Under the pieces are notes generated by a model. That model saw only the letters and a list, made by a program, of their open reading frames with translations, did no database searches and had not been told where the DNA came from. Source: Chaetoderma sp. LZ-2023a (Eukaryota; Mollusca; Caudofoveata; Chaetodermatida; Chaetodermatidae). Taken from it: a stretch of DNA of 64,000 bases. This document shows, in pieces, positions 46,801 to 58,800 of the stretch (position 1 is its first letter; each line of letters begins with the position of its first letter). The position numbers were made by a program, and so were the translations under genes. The stretch is from positions 1-64,000 of the forward strand of contig JAVVLW010002775.1 in the NCBI GenBank assembly GCA_034401795.1, in the 5' to 3' direction.

Positions 46801-49800
46801 TGATTCGTCAAAAAAACATGGCCGCACCTGGCCAATCAGAATATAGTGTGTTTGGCGGCCATATTGGATTTTTTAATTTGATGGATTTTGAGGCTGAAAT
46901 TCGTTTTATATATGACTGCGTATTCTGATCTCGAATTTACAATTTTCGAAACTGTCGGATAAACGGTTTGGTGGCCATCTTGGATCGTTTCCCGGTAAAA
47001 GCTCCCATACTAAAGCAATGGGAAATTTAAAAGGTCTTCTTCTCGAGAACTTCTGGGCCAATTTTAATTATATTTGGCAGGAAGCATCATTAGTGTGTAG
47101 ATATTCAAGTTTGTTCAAACGGAGCTGATCGGCCAATTTGGCTGGCAGCCATCTTGGATTTTGGTCGATTTTTATAAACGCATTTAAAAATCTTCTCCAA
47201 AACCGCTTGGTGGATTGAAGGAAACCCCATGAAATATTATCTAGGGCAAGAGCTGAACCAAGTTTGTTCAAGAGAAATTGATTGGTCCCATGGTTCCACT
47301 GCCATCTTGGTTGACCAAGTTTTAGCGAAAACAACTCCAGAACTGCTGAAGGGATCGGACCGAAATTTGTCAGATATGATTAGGGACTAAGTGCCATTAA
47401 AGTTTGTTCAAGGGAAGTTGATCCATAAAAAAACATGGCCGCACCTGGCCAATCAAAATATAGTGTGTTTGGCGGCCATATTGGATTTTTTATTTGACAG
47501 ATTTTGAGGCTGAAATTGGTTTTATATATGTTTTTGGTTATTCTGATCTCAAATTTGCAATTTTCGAAACTGTCGGATAAATGGCTTGGCAGCCATCTTG
47601 GATCATTTTCCCACCAAAAGCACCCATACTAAAGCAATGGGAAATTTAAAATGTGTTCTCGAGAACTACTGGGCCGATTTCAATTATATTTGACACGAAG
47701 CATCCTTAGGGTGTACAGATTTTCAAGTTTGTTCAAACGAAGCCGATCAGCCGATTTGGCCAGTGGCCATCTTGGATTTTGGCCTATTTTTAGAAACCTC
47801 TTTAAAAATCTCTGAAACTGCTTGCGGAATCAATTCAAGACTCGTGAAACATCATCTAGGGAATAAGTCCAAATTTGTTTAATAGCCATCTTGGATGACC
47901 TAGTTTTCATAAAAACAACTCTAGAACCTCTACTTATAGCCAGTCACATTTCTTGTTTAAATGCCTATGTTCCAGGTGAGCCATACAGGCCTCTTGGGCC
48001 TCTTGTTTTTGTTTTCAGTTGGTGATAGAGAAGTATTTAGCGCTGGGAACCTAGTCTTTATATATTAACCCAGAAGACTGCCAAAAACGGTTTCGGCAGT
48101 GGTCTTGAGAAATGTCCATTTGCAGACCAAGAAAAGTTTTTTTGAAAATTTACCACTGGAATGTCTGTCTCAGTAACTTAGCCAGTCATTTTAGTGATAA
48201 AGTTGCGGAAATACTCATCTCTTGGTAGGCAATTCTTTTTGAAAATTTGAATTTTCTTGAACAAAATTTGAGGGTTAAAGGGTTAACAAAACTATGGTCT
48301 TATTGTGCTGCAGTCAGACATGTGTAACTCAGACACTCGCTTTTGCAGCCAAATGAGCGTGGTTCCTTTAAAACAGATTATATGAACCACCATTGTTTGG
48401 CCATGAGCTACATGTATTTAGCGTAGCAAATTATTTGCATTAAATGTCCATCTGTCTTTTGGGCCCACTTTTTGATGGACCTTGACCGTGTAATGATGCG
48501 CTATAATAGACTTTGGCTGTATTTCTCTTTAAAGGGATGCTAATCTCATCTCAAATGTTGTATTGCACCGATAAATTATGGTTGATAGAATCCATATCAC
48601 TCATATCCTCCCCCCCCCCTCCCCCCCTTTCCCTTTCCATTATCTGTATCACAATTATCTGCTTTGTAATATTGCGTAAAGGTTGAACAGTGATTGCCAG
48701 CATTGTGTGTACTCATTCAATAGTGTGTGATGTCATGGAAGTGGCAGGACATTACATTTTTTATTATGTAATAATCATTTCATTGAATGTTTTGAAAGTA
48801 ATTTGATTGGAAGTTGTTGCTGTCTATGTCAACAACAACTTCCAGTCATATTACTTTCAAAATATTCATCAACATACCCGTATGATTGTTTTTATGCCAC
48901 ATTGCCAAACTATAGATGGCACCTTTATGACTGAGTGCATGTACTGAGGCAGATATGCTAGTTCTCCTTCGATCAATACTCACCATTCTGTTACTTTCTG
49001 ATACACAGCTGGCCCTGACAGCTGGCTCTAGGACTATAGACTTAGAAAGCTTTACCGACTCCTTGGAACCGGGTACTCGGCTCCCAACTGCCGAGTACCC
49101 GTCTACCATAGAGCTCATTCTTGCTTGCATAGCGACAAGAGCTGTCCACATTTTTTTTCAGGAGAAAGATTAAAGTTTTTGAAAAGAAATCTAAGTCTTT
49201 TATACTGTGATTTGATAGTTTGTGCGTTCTTGAAAGGATCTAACTGGATAAAATGAAGATTACCGCCAATGATGACCAGGTTGTATTATTCCTTATTATC
49301 CATAGTTAAAAGACTTAGATCTCTAAATTTTGTTGTGTCGCATGTCCCAATTTCTGACCCCATAGAATCTGGAACGTGTGCTAACAACGTGATATGCCAG
49401 ACAATCGCCTTCTTTAAATCCCAACAGGCGATCGGCAGATATGAAAATAGGTGTTTGCTACAGGATTTCTAACACGAATATCGGCTGACGTCGTTCTCCG
49501 TAGGGTCCGAGCGGGTGACGTCACACCCGTGATGCTCGGATGTTTATGTGAAGAACATTTTTTCATTATTTCGCGCATCTTGTTCTGGGTGCTGCGTACT
49601 AAAAATGGTACCAGAAAACTTTGGAATGGTCAAGTTTACGTGTGATCACGATCAGTTTGCAATGATCGGTGGTGTCAAAATTCTTGAGTGATGCGTGGTC
49701 TGTGGTTTTACCGTGTGCTACAGAAGTTTGTTTACATTTTGTTGTTTCTTCACATATCGTGTCGGCTTTCGTTAGGAGTATAATTTATATTGATTGGTAA

Positions 49801-52800
49801 ATATACCCCTATGCTATGCGATATGATTCCTGGTTCCGTTATACATCCTGGAGGATCAATTTATGGGTGTATTTATGCCCGCTTCGTTCTTGTCGTCATA
49901 ATCAATGCGATCTTTGCTGTAGTGTTGCGGGGTGGGGTGCGGGAGGGTTTGCAGTTAATTTATGGTCAAATTATTTGAAAATTAATTGTCTGCCTTCCAC
50001 TTTTGTTTCGTTCCGCTGGCTTATTGTAGGTTTGGTTTATAGGCCAAGCCATCCCTGCCATCATGTGTCGAGTGCCACATATCGTACGGGTTCTATACAA
50101 GGACCATGTCTGATTCCACTGTACTAAGTGTAGTCTTGACAGTAGGTGTAACGTTTGCGCGGTGTGGTCGGTCGATATGATGCTTAAGTTCCTTGCCAGA
50201 AGGACTTGGCAGGGTCTGACGCGGGGTCAGGCGGTCCGAAAGTAAATCGTGGAGCGTCCGTTTCAGCCCGTGGGGGCGTTCCACGTCTGCAACCGGAGGT
50301 GGCGGAGATGGCACCGCCGGCGTGGTTTGGTCCGGCTAGGCAAGGTGTCTTGCATAGCGTTCTGCCCACGCTGATGTTGTCCCTGCTGCCAAAAGTTGTA
50401 AGGCAGTCTCTCACCATGTTTGATTCGGACCCTGTCCTTGGACAGGGTTCTGGACTGGACACCGAGGGAGCCGTTTCGTATGGCCCCCTGGCAGTCCCGT
50501 CGGGCTCCGGCCTGATGGGTTCTGTCTCTCTGCGGCCACCTCCGGGTGGTCCAGTAGCGGTGGCCGGTCCGTCAGGCATGGGAGCCATCCACCAGGACGG
50601 CTCCAAGGTTTTCCTTGTCTAGTGACGACTCTTAGGGGTCTGAAGATGAGGAGGCCGAGGAGGAGAGTGTGCTGCGGCCTGTGAGGCCGCGGGTGGAGAG
50701 CATGGAGGTCGATTCCGTCCTGATGGAACCCGACCTCCATCTGTCTGGCCTGGCGCAAGCCAGGGCAGCGGCTCCGCCCGTGGTTGAGGCCACTCCGGTA
50801 CCGGGCACCGGTCCCGTGATGGTTCGTTTGCTGCCAACCGCCACGGTGACGGGTGTGGCCGGCCAGGCGTGGTACTCCCCTATCTCGCCTGGTCCGGCGG
50901 TCAGACATGGGGTGCCGTTGTGCCCGTGTTTGGCCACGGTTCCTTAACCGCTACGGGTCCACACGGTTTCCGTGCAGGCCTACTCCATGGACTGGTGTGT
51001 TCCATGGGGTGGCGGCGGAACCGTACGGTACCGGAGTTCCTGGCATATCAGCAATGGCTCCTAGCCGGGAGGCCGTTGCTGGTAGGGCCGTGAACATGTC
51101 AACGGGTGACGTGTTCATGGGAGTGTCCTCCTCGGAGACGGATTGGTCTGAGGCTCTGGCTTGGCTAGCCAGGGTGGACCCGTCTGTGGTTTCGACCACG
51201 GCCGAGGAGGATGTACCCCGTCCATCGGTGCATCGATTAGGATGGGGATCTTGCCCGCAGCCCTGATCCAGTCTGTTGGACTGGATCCATGGTTTATGGT
51301 GTTGCTTGATACTATGTATAGTAAACAACGCATGAACAAGGGCCAGCTTCTTGCGGCCTCCATGGAGGTGCGGGCGAGGGGTCGTATTCCACGGGGGGAA
51401 TACGACAGGTATGGTGTTATCCCGTCGGTCACCGAGAATGACCGCTGGGTACTGGGTGTTCAGAGTGCTGGAGCGGGTGGCCCCGGTCCGGCACTTGTGG
51501 ACAAGTCCCAGGCACACCAGGATGAAGTCCTGTCCCTATGCGATGTGGGTGTGAGGGCAGCTATGAGTGCTGTCAACCAATCGTATCGCCTTCTTCAGTC
51601 GGTGTGGGCTGAAGCCGGGGCAGGCCACCCTGTGCCACCTGTGGCGCTTTCGTGCATCAATGACGGCTTGGTGCTGTCTATGGACGCACTGGCAAGGGTG
51701 CAGGTGCGTGTGACAAAGTCCAGGAGGCAAATGGTTCTTGACCATATGCATCCGGCTACGGCAGTCAGGGAGCGTCTTCTTGGGACACCCCTGACAGGGC
51801 CTAGCATCTTCGGTGGCCAGGCGCGGGCCATCCTAGAGGACACTGCCAGCATTGCGCAGAATCGGTTGGCGGTAGGCCTACAGCTGGAGCGAGTGCGGCA
51901 AACGCACACACTAGGGGCTGTAGGGAAACTGTTAGCTGTCCAACTTTCGAAGACGCAGAAGAAGCAGAAAGGCAAGGCGAAAGCTAAGCCTACTGCGACT
52001 TCTGCTTCGTCTGGATTTTCTCAGCCGCCGCCGCCTAAGAAAGCCAGGAAGGTTGTGGAGGCCCCTACTCTCCCCACTGTTGCTCATGATCGCCCTAGAG
52101 GCGGGAAGGGCAGGGGGAGGGGTAAGCGTAAGTCCTCCAAGGGCGGAAAGAAGGGAGCGGATCGTACCTGAGGGTACGAGGGCTCCCTTCATATCCGCCT
52201 GGACCGCACCTGTGCGACAGGAACAGCGGTGCCGGTTATACCTGCCGAGCCAAGACGGAAATGGTTCTCTCTCTCATTAAGAAAGGGGCGGGGGGAGCGG
52301 ACCGCGAGCCGGACAACCCTGTTAGACGTCGAGGCGTCTATGGTGGGTGGAAGGCTCATGCGTTTCGTCGAGGCCTGGCGAGGTGTGACGTCAGACAGTC
52401 TGGTCCCGGGATGGTTATCCCAGGGGTACATGCCGGAGTGGTGGGACTTTCTACCGCAGAATCTGTCTTTGGCACCTGTCTGGACACCCGTACCACGGGA
52501 CCCAGACAAGTTAGAAGCCGTTCAAAACGAAGTGTCGGGTTTGCTTCTGAAGGGAGCAATAAACCCAGCGAACCAGAACACTCCGGGCTTCTATTCAATT
52601 ATGTTCCTTGTCCCCAAGAGCACGGGGGGATGGAGACCCATACTCAATCTCAGGCCATTGAATTGGTTTATCCATACGCCTCGGTTCCAGATGGAAAAAC
52701 CGAGGTCGGTAATGGCAGGATTGAGGAAAGGAATGTGGTGTGTGTCGATCGATCTGAAAGATGCATATTTCCACATTCCTATGAACCGGAGTTGGCACAG

Positions 52801-55800
52801 GTTTCTGAGATTTGTGTTTCAGAATCTAGTATGGGAGGTTACTGTTCTCCCGTTTGGCCTGTCGACAGCTCCTTGGGTTTTCACAAGAGTGGTCCTTGCA
52901 GTGACAGCGTTTCTCAGAGAAGAGAACGTGGCGCTACACACCTACATAGACGACTGGCTGCTCAAAGCAGACTCTGCAGCCAGGTTGAACGTAGATACTG
53001 CTCTGACTCTGAAGTTACTTTCAGGTCTAGGCTGGATAGTCAACAAGGAGAAATCCGAGTTGACACCCACTCAACATTTCGTTTATTTGGGGATGCGATT
53101 CGATCTCGAGGAGGGTAGGGTTTACCCTTCAGAGCCCAGAGTGGTGTCTCTGTTAGCCATCCTCAAGAGTTTTCGAGTGGGAAACCACATTCAGGCGAGG
53201 CCGTTTCTTCAGATGCTGGGCATGATGGTCTCCATGGAGCAAGTGATCCCGTACGCTGCTCTAATGCGAAGACCTATCCAGTTGTATCTGATGTCTCTGT
53301 GGAAACAGAGAACAGAACCCCTGTCAAAACTGGTGCCAATTTTGGAGCCGATAATATCGCATCTTGTAGGGTGGAAACAGCATCAGAATCTCCTAGTAGG
53401 GGTTTCGCTGCACCTACCCCACCCCCGGCTGTCCATGTACACGAATGCATAGCTGGAGGGGTGAGGGGCCTGCCTGGGAGAACACCAGGTCTCGGGCACA
53501 TGGACTCTCCTGGAGAGTCAGCTGCATATCAATCTGTTGGAAATGATGGCAGTGGAACTGGCGTTGGAAGAGTTTCTTCCGATGATCAGGGGCAAGGTGA
53601 TATTGATACGGTCGGACAATTCGACGGTAGTATCATACATAAATCGCCAAGAGGGACCAGGTCACCCACACTGTGTATCAAAGTGTGGCACTTGATTCAA
53701 TGGTGCAGGAATTACTCGGTTGTGTTGAAAGCAGCTCACATTCCTGGCCGATTGAACATTCTGGCGGATGCTTTGTCTCGCAGACAGAGAATTCTGCAAA
53801 CAGAATGGTCCCTCAACCCTCCAGTTCTACGAAGGATCTTCGAGCATTGGGGCAAACCCAACGTGGACTTGTTCGCCACAAGGGGAAATGCTCAAGTCAT
53901 GACTTATGTCTCGCCGATTCTAGATCCAAATGCCATCGATACAGACGTTCTGGCGATAAGCTGGAGAGGGATGCACGCTTACGTGTACCCACCCACCATC
54001 CTTCTGCCGAAGGTATTGGTGAAGATCAGGGAGGAACGTGTCTGGTCCTGCTAATAGCGCCGTATTGGCCAAGCAGGCCGTGGTTCACGGATCTGCTAGA
54101 TCTGCTGGTGGTAAATCCAGTGCAGTTGCCTGAGATTCCGAACATAATCTCCCAGGCCAAGGGACGCTTCCTACACGAGTGTCCTGAAATGTTATTGACT
54201 GCGTGGTTGTTGTCAAACAACGTTCCACGTCGGGAGGCTTTTCTCGACAGGTTGCTGATTTCATCGCGGCTGCGAGAAGGAGGCCAACCTTCAAGTCATA
54301 TAACGACAAGGTTAACGGATTTGCAGACTGGTGTGAGGAAAGGGGATTGTACCTTTCATTCCACTATTCAGCAAATAGCAGACTTTCTCTGTGAGCTGTT
54401 CTTTTCAGGACTAGCTCCTATCACAATTTCTGGATACAAGTCAGCTTTGGCATCAGTTATCCCTTGTCTAGCCAACAGGGATAGTCCAGAGGTGGCCCAG
54501 TTGAGTGTGATGGTGAAGGGAATGAGCAATCTCCGACCGAGACAACCGGTAGTCATCAAAGATCTCGGTCTTTGAGATATCCCGGCAAACCGATCGTTAT
54601 ACCGAAACTGAGTAGGTTAGATCGTGATGCCAGTGTCTGGTGCCCACTCCGTGCTTTGACTAAGTACAAAACGGACAGACTCGTTACGGTCGAATGGTAG
54701 ACATCTGTGGGTCTGCCATATGGAGCCATATGGCGCCGCATCCATGGATTCTATCTCTCGTTGGGTATTCGAATGCATTCAGATTACCCGTGAGATTACG
54801 ACTGGGCACCAAGTGCAAGGCGCAAGGGCACGTTGTTAGAGGAATAGCCGCCTCTTCCGCCCTTGACAATGGTGTTCCGTTTACGGACATCAGGGCTGTC
54901 GCACAAGGGCACTGTGAGTCCTCTTTCACGGATTACTATATGAGGGATGTGTCAGACTTCGCCATTCCACTCGCTTTAGCTGTTTTGAGACGATAGCTAT
55001 ATGACCGCACTGCTCTTCTTCCTTTTTTGGCATTTGTAAGAGAGAATTTAGAAGCAGGCTTGGTCGAGCGAGAGGATATCAACCAGTTGTGTCACTGAGG
55101 CCGGACAAGTGAATGGTTGGAGGCTCCAGGTCTGAATTCCAAATATCATGAGGTAATTCACGATTGAGAGTGTTTTGTATTATGTCTATATATCATGATC
55201 ATTCATCTTATATATTCATGCTCATTCCCAGGCTAATATATGCAAAGAGCAGTTAACCCTCTTGGCATATTTGTGTTTCATGCGAGATACATGTTCGTGA
55301 GTTCTCTCCCTTTTCTTAGGAGAAAAAGGGGGTGGGCAGTGATGCGAATGTGATTCGGTTCTGATAACTTGACGGTCCTTTTAGGTCTCCGTTAGTCAAG
55401 TTGTTAAGTCTAAATCTTTCTCCAAGGGGCAAAAGTAGCATTTATGGCTTGCCCCTTCCCACCAGGTTACTGAACAAATCTGGTGTATATCAGAAAGTAA
55501 CAGAATGGTGAGTATTGATCGAAGGAGAATGCAGGAAATTTCAATTTCCCTTTCTCCGAGATCTAACAATACTCACCATTCTGTTACGGACCCAGCCTCC
55601 CAGCCCCACGGAGGCAAGCCATGGATTTCTCTTGTTTGGTGGCTATGCAAACAATATGAGCTCTATGGTAGACGGGTACTCGGCAGTTGGGAGCCGAGTA
55701 CCCGGTTCCAAGGAGTCGGTAAAGCTTTCTAAGTATATAGTCCTAGATCCAGCTGTCAGGGCCAGCTGTGTATCAGAAAGTAACAGAATGGTTAGTATTG

Positions 55801-58800
55801 TTAGATCTCGGAGAAAGGGAAATTGAAATTTCCTGCAGTTCTTCTGATTGGTTGAAAAGTAAATTATGACAACCACCATCAGCTATAGAAATGTATCAAC
55901 ATTTAGCTACTAAAGCCTCAATATCTTTTGTTGTCAGCTTGATTCAGCGATGGATTATTGGTGGCAAATTCTATCACCTGGATGTCTATCACCTGGATGT
56001 CTATCACCTGGATGGTTAGCATGAGTTATCCTTTAACCCTTTAATGGTCATACCGGCCAAAATCGGCCTCTGTTATAGTCTTGTGGAATGTCCACTTACA
56101 GGCCAAGAGAATATAATTTTTGAAAATTTACCACTGAAATGACTGGCTCGATAACCGAACCAGTCATTCTAGTGATAACTTTTCAAAAATTGCATTCTAT
56201 TGGCCTGTAAATGGACATTCAATAGACAGATATTAAAATTTTCCTGGCCAAATTGAACCATTAGAGGGTTGAAGAAACCCTTATCAACGAATAACAACAA
56301 TTAACCATATAATGGCCAAGCCGGCCAAAATTTGCTTCTGCAGTGATCTGGAGAAATGCAGGCCAAGAGAACTATATTTTTGAAAATAGTTTTTTCTTGA
56401 CCTTACAAATGGACCTTCACATTTACCAAATATCTAAAAAATTTCCAAATCTTACAACTTTACCAAAAACACCAAAAGTATATAACATTCCCGCTTGTTT
56501 TCTTGCTAGGTTGATCATGAATGACTGTTTGGACAGTGGCACTCAGATTCCATACATCAAGCGGGCTCAGGCTGAAGGCTTTGGTGTCCTGGTTATGAAT
56601 ACCAATGAGGTCAAGGGGACACTGAAGAATGGCAAAACCGCATATATACGAGTAAGTTATTAGGGCCCTGCACTGGAAGGTGTGGAATCCCTATAGTAAT
56701 CATTGCTTGTCTATCTGTGTCTGTCTGTCTGTCCACAATATCTTGTAAACAGCATAAACTTGGTATATGCCTCAGTTATTATATGCAGATGTGCCTTTTG
56801 AAGAACTAATGTTTATAGGTCCAATATTTTGGGTGAAAATCTGCTTTTTAATGCAGATACTCACGATTTTTGTCAATTTCCTCATAAACACCACATCATA
56901 CAGAACTGCTTCAGATACATGTATTTTATTGAAACTTGGCAGGTGGCTTCTTTATGATCGGTAGAGGTGCCTTTTGAAGGATTCACGTTTATAGATCCAA
57001 TATTTTGGGTGAAAATTGGCTTTTTAATGCAAAAACAAAATTTTTGTCAATTTCCTGGTAAACACCATATCATACAGAATCGCTTCAGATAATTTAATGA
57101 AACTTGGCAGGTGGGTTCTTTATGATTGGTAGAGGTGCCTTTTGAAGGATTCATGTTTATAGGTCCATTATTTTGGGTTAATGTAAAAACTCACACTATT
57201 TGTCGATTTCCGTATTAATAGCTCACCTGGCCTGAAAGGCCAAGTGAGATTATGCCGTGGCGACCATCCGTCCTCATCCGTCTGTCCGTCATCCGTCAAC
57301 TTTTGCTTTGAAACGTTACTCCTCCTTAAACAATATCCGAATCCGGAACATCCATTTGGAATTTTGATTCATAAATTTTTTGGGTCAAAATCTTAGTTTC
57401 TATTAAAAATTTACCGGAAATTGTTAAGTTGTTTCTTCTCCTTACCCTTTTGACCGATTTCAATCAAATTTGGCTGAAAGGATCCTATGGTAATAGGTTA
57501 TAGAAATTTCATTCAGAATTTTGATTCGTAAATATTTTGGGTGAAAACTTAGATTTTATTAAAAATTTAATGGAAATTGTCAAATTGCTTCTTCTCCTTA
57601 GAATTTTGAGCGATTTGAACCAAATTGCGCTGAAAGAATCCTATGGTCATAGGCTCTAGAACTTCCATTCAGAATTTTGTTGCGCAAATATTTTGAGTGA
57701 AAATCCTAGATTTTAATAAAAATTTACTGGAAATTGTCAAATTGCTTCTTCTCCTTACCTGTTTGACCGATTTCAATCAAATCTGGCTGAAAGGATCCTA
57801 TGATCATAGGTTATAGAACTCCATTCAGAATTTTGATTCGTAAATATTTTGGGTGAAAAAGTTAGATTTTATTAAAAATTTACTGGAAATTGTCAAATTG
57901 CGTTTTCTCCTTACCATTTTGACCAATTTGAATCAAATTTGGCTGAAAGGATCCTATGGTGAAAATCTGAGATTTTATGAAAAATCTACTGGAAATGGTA
58001 AAAATGCTACTCCTGAGCTGCTTGACATATTTCAACCAAATTTGGCTAGATGGCTTCTATAGTGTTAAGCTCTAGAAGTTCTATTCAGAATTTTGATTGA
58101 TAAATTCTTTGGGTGAAAATCTTAGATTTTATGAAAAATCTACCGGAAATGGTCAAAATGCCACTCCTCCATAGCTACTTGACATATTTCAACCATATTT
58201 GGCTAGATGGATTCTATGGGGGGTAAGCTCTAGAACATCTATTCAGAATTTTGATTGATCAATTTTTTGGGTGAAAATCTTAGATTTTATAAAAAGTCTA
58301 CCGGAAATGGTCAAAATGCTACTCCTCCTTAGTTGCTTGTTTGGGTGGCCATCTTGGATTTTCCGAAAATTATCCATCATATCTATTTAAATGCAAATGG
58401 TTCAAATGCTAATGGTCCAGGTGAGCCACATGCCCTTGGGCCTCTTGTTTATTTTTAAATTCTTTATTTATTTTTTTTAATTTTTTATTTTTTATTTAAA
58501 AAAAAAAAATCATATGAAGGCTTTGAATAAAATTGCTACCTACTACATAGAGAAAGGTATTTTCAGTGATTGCGGGGCCCTCTGAGTCGAACAACATTTT
58601 CTAGTTAAATTAATTCTCGGAACACGGGTATATCATTATCTCTGTTTTATCCCTTTGACCCTTACCACTCTGATGTCAAGATTTTAAAATTTCAAACTAA
58701 ATTAACCCTTTAATGGCTGAATTTATCAAGAAAATAAAAATATTCATCCATTGGATGTCCATTTGCTGTTCAAGTGAAGACTATTTTGGAAAATATAGAA

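Larger units (their letters stand above)
48961..55836 (+). mobile_element. DIRS-type retrotransposon, family A copy 3 (full length, decayed)
   Basis: About 6876 bp in sense orientation in ARB2A intron 5. Terminal repeats lie at 48961-49140 and about 55629-55836, with the internal complementary region at about 55486-55590 (junction 55530/55531). Every gene is broken: frameshifts in gag, loss of an RNase H catalytic Asp followed by a stop, a 1-nt loss in the methyltransferase-like part, and a deletion in the recombinase. The left tip reads GTTCTCC instead of ATTCTCC. Confidence 0.93.
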
